The position numbers and the translations under genes were made by a program. From Labilibaculum sp. K2S (GTDB lineage: Bacteria; Bacteroidota; Bacteroidia; Bacteroidales; Marinifilaceae): a stretch of DNA of 64,000 nucleotides. Below, piece after piece: positions 46,428 to 56,202 of the stretch. Every line of letters starts with the position of its first letter. Position 1 is the first letter of the stretch. The stretch covers positions 126,851 to 190,850 of the forward strand of contig NZ_JAUCMW010000006.1 of the NCBI RefSeq assembly GCF_030372765.1. The letters are read 5' to 3'. The notes below the pieces were generated by a model. The model saw only the letters and a list, made by a program, of their open reading frames with translations, was not told the origin of the DNA and did not search any database.

Positions 46428-48968
46428 TTAAATAAAAAGGGTTTCCTGATCAAATACGGAAATTACATTCTTTAAAATTTCCTTTTCCTCAGACAAACAA
46501 ATACTTTCTTTTGTTTTCTCACCCCATTCATTATAATATTTCGCCATTTTCTTCAGAACACCTGCAGAACACAATCCAAAATTAGCATCTTCACAAATTT
46601 CCAACGCAACATTAAAATGCCTTTCCACCTCAGGCCGATTTCCTTTTGCAAACTGCACAGAACTAAGAAACGAATGATAATAAATTTGCAGGAAATAATT
46701 TTCTGAAGCTGTAATGTCGCTTTCACATGATTGTAAAAACTCAAATTGAGCAGTATCTATTTCCATCCCCAAACTATGCTGTGCTGATAATTTATAGCAT
46801 TGCAGAATGCTGTAATTTAAATTAGATTTTTTTGACTTCGCACTTTTATACAAATGCTCAACATCATCAATCAGTTGAAGAACTTTATGGAAGGATTTCA
46901 TATAAATTAATACCATACAAAGAATAAGCTCAAACTCACCATTTAGTGCTCCCTGGTCTTCACCTAACTGATTATAAGCCATCTCCCTATAATAAAACAT
47001 TTTTAAAATTTCAATTTCATTAGATTCATTACTAATAAAATGATTGTAAATCAACCCACCTGCAAGCCTAATAGAAATATCAAATCCAGTACATGACTGA
47101 TCAATTTCTTCATCATTCAACTCTTGATAATATCGCCCGGCACCATTTATATCCAAAGTGAAAACAGAACTCAACAACAAGACAGACAGCGATTTAATGC
47201 GTACGCTTTTCGACCGCCCTTTTCGTGCAAAAATTTCTAAAATAGCTTTATTCCCTCTGTTAAGATTATAGATTTCAGGAAAATTACCAAACAGATACTT
47301 TTCAGCTCTTTCCTGATTCACAAAATGCTCCATCAATTCCATTTTCTTCTCATCTAAAAAAATAGATGAATTAAGTATTGTATAAATCACATCGCGATCA
47401 GAAAGAGTTTCATCACTCAATTGGAAAAAGTTTTTTAACTCCAAATGATTTCCATTATAGAAGGCACTGGAATATAAAAAACCAATCAATCTATTTTTTA
47501 TATCAAAACCTTCATACTCCTTTTCAACAGCCTTGATCAACTTAAAATCAACTCCGCCGTTTTTCTGTACAAGATCCATTCCAATCAATGTCTCCAATAA
47601 TTGTTCGCTGGTGATTTTAACAAATTTACCATAGCTGTTGTGTTCGTTTATGGTTATAAATTCCGTTAACAAACCGTATGAAATTAATTCCTCGTAGGCA
47701 TAAAAATAATTCCCTGCAGTTTTAAGATGAATTGGAAATGCATCTCGTAATTCCATTTTTTTTGCCGCCACACCATTTTTACCATGCCCGATTAATTTCA
47801 AAATACCATACAGAATATCCATTTTCTCTTCTGAAAACCGGGAATAGAATATTTTATTTCGTAGGAATTCATTTAATAGTTCCTGCTCTTCATAACAGGC
47901 ATAATGCTTATCGGGATTATATAGTTTCACAAACAATTCCAAGAAGAAAGGATTGGAAATCAATTTCTTTTGCCGAAAAGATAATTCATTAACCGAAAAA
48001 TTATTATTTATTGTACGATCAATAACATATTGTATTTCCTCATCGGATAGAGGATTTAAGTTCTGATGATCCTGGGAATCTACTTTCAAACCCAACTCGT
48101 ACCAACTATTTTGAATAGAATTCCCTTTTATCACAAATGGCAAAGCAAATTTCTCCCAGGTGGAACAACGAGAAGTTATTATTAACTTAACCTTTTCTGA
48201 ATCCTTATAATTTGATATAAACTGTTTTAATTGAAGAAAAAGTCTCTCCAATTTAATATTATCATAGGTGATTTCATCCAATGCATCAACAACAAAAATA
48301 ATACGAGCTTCACAAGCCCAGGGATTTTCTAAAAAATATTTCAAAGTATCCTTCTCTTCAAAATCCATCTGATCCTGAATCCAACGATCCAATCTGAAAT
48401 CTCTGTTTAAAAAACTCAACATAAATGATGCATTCAAATATAGAATAACATCATCAGACTGTTTTCTTATCCAGTTTTTCTCGAACCACTTCGCCAACAT
48501 ACTGGATTTGCCAAAACCTCCCGGAGCAATAAAACCAGTTGCCATTTTCGATGAATTCAAAAAACACCTAATTCTTTCTTCGGCATGAAACCGACTAACA
48601 ACTGAATGAAATGGAATACCTGATTGCCCGGCAACTAATTTATACGTTTCCTTACTTAAAGCAAGGGATTTCTCATATAAATCATTCCAGTTTTTTTTCT
48701 GCTTATAGGGAGTTTCAGAAACATCATCCTGTAAAGAGGAAAATTCTTCCCAAGATTCATATCCAATGTAAATGGCTAACGTGTTTAAAGTAAATTTGGC
48801 TGGAGTTGTATTTGTTTTTAAAAACCCAAAAATTCGTCGAATAGTTGTGGTACTTATTCGATATTCTGTTTCATCATAAATTTCATCAGCTAAAATCCGA
48901 CAAGCCTTTGTATACATGAGCTGTGAACCAAACTTTTTTAAAACTTCCGATTTTAGCCTCTCAATCAT
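46428..48968 (-). CDS. STAND/NACHT-like ATPase regulator
   Basis: The 846-residue protein begins with a helical domain (1-95) that includes TTTIRRIFGFLKTNTTPAKFTL, a winged-helix-like or HTH-like segment that occurs in several Bacteroidota regulators. A P-loop ATPase follows with Walker A APGGFGKSS (about 148-156) and Walker B FVVDALDE (about 225-232), typical of STAND switches. The last part, from about 480, is a helical superhelix of TPR-like pairs, the usual sensor side. STAND proteins oligomerise upon ligand sensing and act as regulators, toxins or defence sensors; no toxic effector domain is visible here. It directly precedes the giant TPR gene on the same strand. Confidence 0.78.
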   Translation of the reverse strand: MIERLKSEVLKKFGSQLMYTKACRILADEIYDETEYRISTTTIRRIFGFLKTNTTPAKFTLNTLAIYIGYESWEEFSSLQDDVSETPYKQKKNWNDLYEKSLALSKETYKLVAGQSGIPFHSVVSRFHAEERIRCFLNSSKMATGFIAPGGFGKSSMLAKWFEKNWIRKQSDDVILYLNASFMLSFLNRDFRLDRWIQDQMDFEEKDTLKYFLENPWACEARIIFVVDALDEITYDNIKLERLFLQLKQFISNYKDSEKVKLIITSRCSTWEKFALPFVIKGNSIQNSWYELGLKVDSQDHQNLNPLSDEEIQYVIDRTINNNFSVNELSFRQKKLISNPFFLELFVKLYNPDKHYACYEEQELLNEFLRNKIFYSRFSEEKMDILYGILKLIGHGKNGVAAKKMELRDAFPIHLKTAGNYFYAYEELISYGLLTEFITINEHNSYGKFVKITSEQLLETLIGMDLVQKNGGVDFKLIKAVEKEYEGFDIKNRLIGFLYSSAFYNGNHLELKNFFQLSDETLSDRDVIYTILNSSIFLDEKKMELMEHFVNQERAEKYLFGNFPEIYNLNRGNKAILEIFARKGRSKSVRIKSLSVLLLSSVFTLDINGAGRYYQELNDEEIDQSCTGFDISIRLAGGLIYNHFISNESNEIEILKMFYYREMAYNQLGEDQGALNGEFELILCMVLIYMKSFHKVLQLIDDVEHLYKSAKSKKSNLNYSILQCYKLSAQHSLGMEIDTAQFEFLQSCESDITASENYFLQIYYHSFLSSVQFAKGNRPEVERHFNVALEICEDANFGLCSAGVLKKMAKYYNEWGEKTKESICLSEEKEILKNVISVFDQETLFI

Positions 48969-49175
48969 TGTCGTAGTAGTGTGTTGTCGTGATTTTGATC
49001 TAATTCCGAGTGAAAATAGGTAAGAAATATTACGGAGGCAATCACCAATTTATCTTCAGGGACAACAAATTTATATCTATGTTGTTTCAGCTTATAATGG
49101 CGTTTATGAAAAACGCAAATTCGATATAAAAAACATGTGAATTGAAATATGTACTAATTATTTTCCTATTGTTTT

Positions 49176-49946
49176 TCAACCTTCAAGAAAGGAGTATGCA
49201 AAATATTTTAAACTTTCGATAAATTCTTTCTTTTTTCTCTCAGACACCTCTACTTTGCTTCCATCCTGAAGAATAACATGGCCTCCTCGTCCCTTCACAT
49301 ACTGTTTTACAAAATTTAAGTTGATTAGATGTTTCTTATGAATCCTACAAAACAAGTGCTCTGGCAGCAATTTGATAAAACTAGACAAAGGTTTTGAAAC
49401 AACGCATCCATCCGCCCCTTTTAAATAAAACCTGGTGTAGCACCCCTCTGCCTCACACCTTGTAAGCTCATTTACATTCACAAGCTTAAAACCAATCGAA
49501 TCAGGCAGAATTATTCTACATTCCTCTTCTTTTTGCTCAACAACCAGTGCTTTCAGTCGATTGAAATCATAATGAGAAGGCTTCCTTCTAAAACGAACAA
49601 TCGCCTCCTTCACCTGTTCTTTCAAAAATGGCTTATTTATACAATAAAGAGCAGAAAACTTAAAAGCTTGTATTCCAAATTCATCGTTTTCGGCCATAAA
49701 AACAATTTCAAAGCTATGTTCTCCTTTTAGAATGCCATCAAGAGAAGTTTCCAATATTAAACCGGAGTCAATAAATACAATATCAGGCTGATGGGTCTGA
49801 AGTAATTTATCAATACCGACTGTTGAAGTATCGGTACCCACCACAATAACATCATCACAATTTGCAGTTAATAAATCACTTACTATCTTTATATTGTTTT
49901 CATTGCAATCAAAAATAAGTGTGCGAATTTTATCTGTAAGGATCAT
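49176..49946 (-). CDS. LytTR-type response regulator with degenerate receiver
   Basis: The N-terminal half is a receiver-like domain with the acceptor Asp in IVFIDSGL and a conserved Lys in CINKPF, but the usual acidic pair is reduced to LIFDCNEN and the Thr/Ser switch is replaced (VFMAEND). The C-terminal LytTR DNA-binding domain is clear (RCEAEGCYTRFYLKGADG, FCRIHKKHLINLNFVKQYVKGRGG). ATG at 49946 is preferred because a longer frame from 49976 begins inside the preceding terminator hairpin. It is paralogous to gene 53125-53892. No kinase gene is adjacent. Confidence 0.85.
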   Translation of the reverse strand: MILTDKIRTLIFDCNENNIKIVSDLLTANCDDVIVVGTDTSTVGIDKLLQTHQPDIVFIDSGLILETSLDGILKGEHSFEIVFMAENDEFGIQAFKFSALYCINKPFLKEQVKEAIVRFRRKPSHYDFNRLKALVVEQKEEECRIILPDSIGFKLVNVNELTRCEAEGCYTRFYLKGADGCVVSKPLSSFIKLLPEHLFCRIHKKHLINLNFVKQYVKGRGGHVILQDGSKVEVSERKKKEFIESLKYFAYSFLEG

Positions 49947-49956
49947 GTTTGAAAAA

Positions 49957-49992
49957 TTTTCCCGGTTTCTCATCAACGAGAAACCGGGAATT
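49957..49992 (-). terminator. Terminator after the outer-membrane barrel gene
   Basis: A perfect TTCCCGGTTTCTC/GAGAAACCGGGAA stem (13 bp) with a 6-nt loop is followed by AATTTTT on the minus strand, 26 bp past the stop at 50018. Confidence 0.85.
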
Positions 49993-50017
49993 ATTTAATT
50001 TAGAATAGCATTCTTAT

Positions 50018-50878
50018 TTAGAAAATCTTAAATCCTATTTTAAATTTAGGATAAGAAAATGCATTCATGAATGTAGTACTTTGATCTGCACCTTGAACAC
50101 CTGGCATTTTAACAATTTCGGTATGTTGATACATAAAATTAAAAACATTCACCTCAAGTCCAATAAATAAGGACTGAGTAAAATAGTAATCAACTCCACC
50201 TACCAAAGCACCACCGAAACCAATAGCCTCTGCAGTTGCAACACCACCTCCTTCAGAATTCACTCTGTAATCACCCATATCATCTTTCAACCATGAAATC
50301 TGAGTTTTCTCAAGACGCTCGTACATAAAATTAAAGCGACCTCCCAAATAAAAATCAGTATTTCTTAGTGTTTTCACATCCTGATCAAATTTAAAATGAT
50401 AATCAGCACCAGCAGACAAGTAAAGCTTATGATTTGTTGTTTCAGGACTTCCCTGAATAGCCGGGATCTCTGATCCTTCGATTACATTCCCTTTTGAATC
50501 ACTCATTGGCAACACTCCGCTATAAGCTTCTTCACCCGGAGTAGATTTGTAGCCATATGAACCAAACAAGTTTAAGGAGATCTTGTCACTCAAAAAATAA
50601 TTTAACGAAACACCCGCCATATTAGTTATCGACGCTGGTTGCTTTACCGAGAAATTATCATCAGCACCTAATCTCGAAACATAATAATTGCTAAAATTAT
50701 CATAGATAGAATAATTAGGTAATACAGCTGGATCTATGTCAGTAACGTCATTATCACCTAATACCAACGCAACCGTGAAATTGCCTTTTTTTGGCAATAA
50801 TTCCATTTTACCTTGAGAATATACAGCAGTACACAATAAAAGTGATAAGGAAATCAAAGAAATAATTTTTCTACACAT
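50018..50878 (-). CDS. Outer-membrane beta-barrel protein
   Basis: The 286-residue protein has a signal peptide (ending AVYSQ) and repeated amphipathic strands: GVSLNYFLSDKISLNLFGSYGY, LYLSAGADYHFKF, FYLGGRFNFMYER, GGALVGGVDYYFTQSLFIGLEVNVF. It ends in an aromatic residue (KFKIGFKIF), the usual outer-membrane signal. It is 69 bp downstream of the alanine-rich lipoprotein gene on the same strand, so the two are probably cotranscribed. Function unknown. Confidence 0.82.
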   Translation of the reverse strand: MCRKIISLISLSLLLCTAVYSQGKMELLPKKGNFTVALVLGDNDVTDIDPAVLPNYSIYDNFSNYYVSRLGADDNFSVKQPASITNMAGVSLNYFLSDKISLNLFGSYGYKSTPGEEAYSGVLPMSDSKGNVIEGSEIPAIQGSPETTNHKLYLSAGADYHFKFDQDVKTLRNTDFYLGGRFNFMYERLEKTQISWLKDDMGDYRVNSEGGGVATAEAIGFGGALVGGVDYYFTQSLFIGLEVNVFNFMYQHTEIVKMPGVQGADQSTTFMNAFSYPKFKIGFKIF

Positions 50879-50947
50879 AACTCTTTGTTTTTGAATTTGA
50901 TTTCATAAGAGCCTCCCCCCAAGAGAGGAGACTCTGTATTTTCACTT

Positions 50948-52687
50948 CTAGTTTAATAAAGCATTGTATTCAGCTTGTCTGGCGTCTAAGTCTGCTTTAG
51001 CTTTAGCAACCAATAATTTAAGTGTTTCAATGTTACTTTCCGCTTTCGCGATAACTAGTTCTTGATCTCGAACTGCTTTAGCTTGATCGTAATCTCCAGC
51101 CACAATTTCAGCAAGAGTTTTCTCTGCTGCGTAGATATCATTTTCAACAGTTGGGATATCACCAACTACCTCAGTTCCATCTTTTAATGTTCCTCCTACT
51201 AAGGCTTTAATAGCATCATCAATATTATCAGCCATATTGTTAAGAGTAGCTGATGTTTTTTCCTCAGTAGAAGTATTATAAATGAATACTAAAGCATTCA
51301 AACGATCAACCTCTTTTTTAATTGCAGAAATAGCTTCAGCTTCAGCAGTAGTAGCAGCTACAGCTGCAGTAGCTGCATCAGCAGCAATCAGATCAGCAGC
51401 ATCTTTAGCATCTGCAGCATCTTTAGCAAGATCTTTAGCAACATCTTCAGCTGCAATAGCTGCAGTATATGCAGCATTTAATTCTGCTACCTTAGCATCA
51501 AAAGTAGCTACGAAAGCATCAGAGATAGCTTTTTTAGCAGTATAATCTTCAGTTAGAGCAACTAACTCTTCTTCTAATAATTCTGTCTCATATGTAGTTA
51601 GACCTGGAGCATCAAGTTCATCTTGCTTAGCATCCATAGCATCTTTAGCATCTGACGTTGCATTTTTAGCAGCATCAAAACCAGCTTGTCTAGCTGCAAC
51701 TGTCAAGTAAATACCTTTTTCAAGACTAGCAGCAGCACCAGCATTTTCTCCTACCCAAGTCGTAATATCATCATATACAGCAGTAACAACATCACCAGCA
51801 GCAGTAACAGCAGCATCAGCATCATCAGCAACATCTTTAGCAGCCGCAGCAGCCGCAGCAGCAGCATCTTTAGCAACAATAGTAGCAGCTACATCAGCAT
51901 TTGTTTTATTAGTTTGAATTGTCTCAGCTACCAATTGCTCAGCTACCTTAGCATCTCTTTCAACAATAAAAGCATCCCAATCATTGGTTTCTTTTAGGTC
52001 GCTTACTACTTTTAAGCTAGCAACATATCCAGCTTTAGTCGTGTTTAAAAGTGCAATTTCTGCTTCTTTATTACCTTTAACATCAATATTGTCAAAATCA
52101 TACTTAGCACCAGCTAATGCATACTTAGCATTAACCAAAGCAGCATTTGCATCTAATAAATCATTTGTTGATGCATTCCATACTCCATAAGCCGCTGTAT
52201 ACTCACCATAAGCCAAATTTAATGCGTCATTTTTACGCCCCACTAAATCGTTGGCAATCACGGTAAAATCATATTCAGCTGTTATCTTTTGTCCTTCTAA
52301 CACAATTTTAGCATTTTCAAGGGAAATTAATGCGTTAGATAAAACAACTTTGTCATTCGCCAACTTAAGCATAGCATTATCACTCTGTACTTGCGCTTCT
52401 GCAATTTCCATTGCATTTAAGGCTTCAGTTTTAGCATTAGCAAGTTGTTTCGCTTTAACATCAGCTTCCTTAAGAGCTGCTTCGAAGCTCTTAAGAGCTG
52501 CTTCTGCATTTCTATAGGCAGCATTCGCCTCTTCAACTGTAGCTTTTGCCAGGTTAATAGCCGCTTCAGATTTAAAATACTCTGCTCTGGCATTTCTCAT
52601 ATTTGCAACAGAATCAGACTCCTCATAAGTTTCACAAGCAACAAAACTAAGCGCTAATAATCCTAGAGATACAAATTTAAGTTTCAT
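50948..52687 (-). CDS. Alanine-rich coiled-coil lipoprotein
   Basis: The 579-residue protein has a lipoprotein signal with lipobox SFVAC (Cys19). Its mature part is almost all alpha-helical and alanine-rich, with heptad patterns (NARAEYFKSEAAINLAKATVE, AAAKDVADDADAAVTAAG, AKDAADLIAADAATAAVAA). No enzyme motif or transmembrane helix is visible. Such proteins may form rods on the outer membrane or in the periplasm. It is upstream of the barrel gene; the pair is bracketed by two LytTR regulators. The DNA is low-complexity, so the length may vary between strains. Confidence 0.78.
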   Translation of the reverse strand: MKLKFVSLGLLALSFVACETYEESDSVANMRNARAEYFKSEAAINLAKATVEEANAAYRNAEAALKSFEAALKEADVKAKQLANAKTEALNAMEIAEAQVQSDNAMLKLANDKVVLSNALISLENAKIVLEGQKITAEYDFTVIANDLVGRKNDALNLAYGEYTAAYGVWNASTNDLLDANAALVNAKYALAGAKYDFDNIDVKGNKEAEIALLNTTKAGYVASLKVVSDLKETNDWDAFIVERDAKVAEQLVAETIQTNKTNADVAATIVAKDAAAAAAAAAKDVADDADAAVTAAGDVVTAVYDDITTWVGENAGAAASLEKGIYLTVAARQAGFDAAKNATSDAKDAMDAKQDELDAPGLTTYETELLEEELVALTEDYTAKKAISDAFVATFDAKVAELNAAYTAAIAAEDVAKDLAKDAADAKDAADLIAADAATAAVAATTAEAEAISAIKKEVDRLNALVFIYNTSTEEKTSATLNNMADNIDDAIKALVGGTLKDGTEVVGDIPTVENDIYAAEKTLAEIVAGDYDQAKAVRDQELVIAKAESNIETLKLLVAKAKADLDARQAEYNALLN

Positions 52688-52759
52688 AATTTTTCTTTTT
52701 TTAATATTAGAAATTCAATGTGTTAAAATAAAATCAATCTATTTTTATTTTGTTCATCG

Positions 52760-52790
52760 CAAAAATAGTAGAACAAACACAAAATAACAA
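52760..52790 (-). promoter_or_regulatory. Probable promoter of the lipoprotein/barrel operon
   Basis: On the minus strand TATTTTTG (52760-52767) matches the TAnnTTTG -7 element and TTG (52788-52790) lies 20 bp upstream. The 5' leader would be about 65 nt. The rest of this 437-bp gap is AT-rich without further visible signals, except the terminator at 53014. Confidence 0.45.
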
Positions 52791-53013
52791 TCATCATTAT
52801 GTACATGTGTTATTTTGATGCATAACAACGTATTTTTTACACATAAGCGTTCAAAATAGTATATTTCAGAAATTAAAAAATAAAATTACACTTCAAAATA
52901 CAACATTAAAATTTATTTATGTTTTAAATTATTATGATCTTTACAAGCATAAAGTAATACCAACTAAATGCCTTATGATAAGATACATAAATGCAATCAT
53001 CGAAAATCAAAAC

Positions 53014-53044
53014 AAAAAAAAGGAAGCAATTTTTGCTTCCTTTT
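53014..53044 (-). terminator. Terminator after LytTR gene 53125
   Basis: AAGGAAGCAA/TTGCTTCC with a T8 tail on the minus strand, about 80 bp past the stop codon. Confidence 0.88.
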
Positions 53045-53124
53045 AATGATTCTGTTGTCTCATCCTGAGATGTGTCTTTTTTCTGACGACTTATTTCAGA
53101 ACGACTTATATTTTTCTTTTTATC

Positions 53125-53892
53125 TTATTTCTTCACACTAGTCAATGAATGAGCAAGATGCTTGAGTCTTTTCAGAAAATCTTTTTTCTTGCTTTCAGAA
53201 ACCTCAACTTCTTTTCCTGAGCTTAAAATAATACGTCCGCCTCTTCCTTTGATGTATTGGCTGATGTAGTTTAGGTTTACCAGATGCTTGCTGTGAACTC
53301 TGCAGAATATTTCTTCCGGCAATATATCCTCAAAATTGGATAATACCTTAGAAACCATCAATACGGTATTATCACTCAGATAGAAATTGGTGTAACTGCC
53401 ATCTGCTTCGCACCGAAGAATTTGATTCAATTCTATAATTCGCAGTCCATTTGATGTGGGGAGAATTATTTTCTGATGATGATTACTTAAACTATCACAC
53501 AAGATCTTTATTTTCTCATTTAGATCAACATCCTGATGATTTTGTTTAAAACGTTTAACAGCACTCTGTAATTCAATATAATTAATTGGCTTTAACAAAT
53601 AATGCAATGCAGCAAACTGAAAAGCCTTAATTGCATAATCGTTAAAAGCGGTTGTAAAAACCACCTCAAAATTACGATTTACCACTTTTTCCAGAACTTC
53701 AAATCCATCTCCATCGGGCATAGAGATATCTAAAAAAACCAAATCGGGCTTTAAAGTATTGATTGCTTCTATCCCAGTTTCAACATTATGCGCAAACCCA
53801 ATAACTTCTACTCCGGGACAATACATCTCCAACAATTTATGCAGAGTTGATTGGCTTTTTAATTCATCATCAACAATTAGCGTCTTTATCAT
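53125..53892 (-). CDS. LytTR-type response regulator
   Basis: The 255-residue protein has an intact receiver: LIVDDE, phosphoacceptor Asp in LVFLDISMPDGDG, the Thr switch in VVFTTAFND and Lys in LLKPINY. The LytTR DNA-binding domain follows (RCEADGSYTNFYLSDNT, FCRVHSKHLVNLNYISQYIKGRGG). LytTR proteins bind direct repeats upstream of target genes. No sensor kinase gene is in the neighbourhood, so a partner elsewhere is assumed. Its paralogue is 49176-49946. Confidence 0.93.
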   Translation of the reverse strand: MIKTLIVDDELKSQSTLHKLLEMYCPGVEVIGFAHNVETGIEAINTLKPDLVFLDISMPDGDGFEVLEKVVNRNFEVVFTTAFNDYAIKAFQFAALHYLLKPINYIELQSAVKRFKQNHQDVDLNEKIKILCDSLSNHHQKIILPTSNGLRIIELNQILRCEADGSYTNFYLSDNTVLMVSKVLSNFEDILPEEIFCRVHSKHLVNLNYISQYIKGRGGRIILSSGKEVEVSESKKKDFLKRLKHLAHSLTSVKK

Positions 53893-53925
53893 CAGCCTTT
53901 ATTAGGTTAATATGAACCTAAATAT

Positions 53926-53959
53926 ATAAAAAAAGCACTCCATATAGAGTGCTTTTTTT
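53926..53959 (-). terminator. Oligopeptidase gene terminator
   Basis: GCACTC/GAGTGC, 6-nt loop, with T7 tail on the minus strand, about 15 bp past the stop codon. Confidence 0.88.
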
Positions 53960-53973
53960 ATATTTATGTCTAG

Positions 53974-56091
53974 TTATTTAGTAATTCCAACAAGATCAAG
54001 AACAAAGGCGTATTCTAATGCAACTTCATGATAGCGTTCAAATCGACCAGAAGCTCCACCGTGACCAAAATCCATATTAATTTTTATCAGCAAAGGATTA
54101 TGATCTGTTTTCTTATCGCGCAATTTAGCCACCCATTTTGCAGGCTCCCAATACTGAACCTGAGAGTCGTGCAATCCTGTTGTAACCAACATAGCAGGAT
54201 AGTCTTTCGCTTCCACATTATCGTAAGGAGAATAAGAAAGCATGTAATCGTAATACTCCTTCTCTTTTGGATTACCCCACTCATCAAACTCACCGGTAGT
54301 TAATGGAATCGATTCATCAAGCATTGTTGTTACAACATCAACAAAAGGAACTGCTGCTATAATTCCTTTATAAAGGTCTGGTCTCATATTACTGATTGCT
54401 CCCATCAGCAATCCTCCTGCACTTCCACCCCACGCAAAAACTTTATCTTTTGCAGCATATCCTTCGGCTACCATGTACTCAGCACAAGAATTAAAATCGG
54501 TAAAAGTATTTTTTTTCTTTAAAAGTTTTCCATCTTCATACCAATAGCGTCCCATTTCCTGTCCTCCGCGCACATGTGCCGTAGCTACAACAAAGCCTCT
54601 ATCCAACAAGCTTAAACGAACGGAACTAAAATATACATCGGAACTACTTCCATACGAACCATAAGCAGATAACCACAGCGGATTGGTTCCTTTTTTGAAT
54701 TTATCTTTACGATAAACCAACGAAACAGGCACCTTAGTTCCATCTTCAGCTGTTGCCCAAATTCTTTTGGCCTCGTAGTTCGACTTATCAAAATCCCCAA
54801 CAACTTCCTGCTGTTTCATTACCGTTTTCACCTTCGTAGTCATGTTGTAATCAATGGTTGAAGATGGTGTTGTTAATGAAGTATAACCGTAACGAAGAAT
54901 ATCTGTTTCAAATTCAGGATTTGTTGAAATCCATGCATCGTAAGTTTCTTCACCAAAATCGAGGTAATGTTCCTCATTGTCTGCCCAACGTCTGATTCGC
55001 AGCTGATTTAAACCATTCTTTCTTTCGCCGACAACTAAATAATTTTCAAAAATCTCAAAATTACTTAGATACACATCATCACGATTCGGAATCACTTCGA
55101 TCCAATTCTCTTTTGCTGTTTTAGCTACCGGAGTTTTCATCAAACGAAAGTTTTTTGCCTGATAGTTTGTTCTGATGTAAAAATTGTCTTTATAATGATC
55201 TATACTGTACTCCAAATCTTTTTCGCGAGGTTGAAAAATGCTGAATTTACTATTAGGATTACTTGCATCTATATATCTGTATTCAGCAGAAAGAGTACTG
55301 GTTGAACCAATTATAATATATTTTCTGGATTTTGTTTTGTAACAAGATGTGTAGAAAGTATTGTCTTTTTCTTCGTAAACCAATTCGTCTTTTTCAACTG
55401 GTGTACCCAAAACATGCTTAAGTACTTTATAAGGCAATAAGGTTTCAGGGTGTTTCACTGTGTAAAAAACTGTTTTATTATCACTTGCCCATGTAATGCC
55501 TCCTGTTGTATTTACAATTTCATCAGTATAAACTCTGTCATCAACCAGGCTTTTAAACTTTATGGTATATCTTCTACGACTTAAAGTATCTTCAGAATAG
55601 GCAAGAATTTTATTGTTTTCACTAACCGAATAATCTCCTATACTAAAGAAACTATAGCCTTGCGCCATTTCAGGAACATTAAGCATGATTTGTTCTTCTG
55701 CATCTAAAGATCCTTCTTTTCTACAATACAAAGGGTATTCTGCATCACCTTCTGTTCTACTATAATAATAAAATCCATTGGATTTAGCAGGAACTGATTC
55801 ATCTGTTTTCTTAATACGCGCAATCATTTCATCAAACAGCTTTGTTTGTAATTTTTCTGTATGCTTCATCATAGCATCAGTATAGCTGTTTTCTGCCTTC
55901 AAATAATTAATTACGGCTGTATCTTCCCTCTGATTCATCCAATAATAATTATCAATCCGGGTATCACCATGGATTGTAAGTTCTTTCGCTATTTTTTTCG
56001 CAACAGGTGGTTTCGGTGTTGTTGCTTTTGGACCACAAGACATTGCTAAAAGTGCAATTACAGCAATGCTAAAAAACAATTTAAATTTCAT
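53974..56091 (-). CDS. Oligopeptidase B, S9A family, lipoprotein form
   Basis: This prolyl oligopeptidase-family enzyme cleaves short peptides after basic residues (family knowledge). It has a lipoprotein signal (LLAMSC, Cys19), a propeller and an alpha/beta-hydrolase domain. The catalytic Ser557 is in GGSAGGLL, Asp642 in TGLHDSQV and His677 in FGHGGASG. The acidic ESIPLTTGEFDEWGNP loop is typical of oligopeptidase B. Length of 705 is usual. It is monocistronic with its own terminator and lies downstream of RecQ. Confidence 0.92.
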   Translation of the reverse strand: MKFKLFFSIAVIALLAMSCGPKATTPKPPVAKKIAKELTIHGDTRIDNYYWMNQREDTAVINYLKAENSYTDAMMKHTEKLQTKLFDEMIARIKKTDESVPAKSNGFYYYSRTEGDAEYPLYCRKEGSLDAEEQIMLNVPEMAQGYSFFSIGDYSVSENNKILAYSEDTLSRRRYTIKFKSLVDDRVYTDEIVNTTGGITWASDNKTVFYTVKHPETLLPYKVLKHVLGTPVEKDELVYEEKDNTFYTSCYKTKSRKYIIIGSTSTLSAEYRYIDASNPNSKFSIFQPREKDLEYSIDHYKDNFYIRTNYQAKNFRLMKTPVAKTAKENWIEVIPNRDDVYLSNFEIFENYLVVGERKNGLNQLRIRRWADNEEHYLDFGEETYDAWISTNPEFETDILRYGYTSLTTPSSTIDYNMTTKVKTVMKQQEVVGDFDKSNYEAKRIWATAEDGTKVPVSLVYRKDKFKKGTNPLWLSAYGSYGSSSDVYFSSVRLSLLDRGFVVATAHVRGGQEMGRYWYEDGKLLKKKNTFTDFNSCAEYMVAEGYAAKDKVFAWGGSAGGLLMGAISNMRPDLYKGIIAAVPFVDVVTTMLDESIPLTTGEFDEWGNPKEKEYYDYMLSYSPYDNVEAKDYPAMLVTTGLHDSQVQYWEPAKWVAKLRDKKTDHNPLLIKINMDFGHGGASGRFERYHEVALEYAFVLDLVGITK

Positions 56092-56202
56092 ATGATTATA
56101 ATTTTAAGTTTTTGCCATATGGAACTTACCATGCTGAAAAGAATCATTCCCCTGTGAGTCAAGATTGCCTGTCATGGACGTTTCATATTAGTAGGTTATT
56201 TA

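Noticed and set aside
46265..46453. 62-codon minus frame overlapping the STAND gene end
   Set aside because: Overlaps the end of the STAND gene and the terminator; no family signal.
46428..48968. Antiphage STAND (Avs-type) call
   Set aside because: No nuclease, TIR, protease or other effector domain seen, and neighbours are not defence genes; left as regulator.
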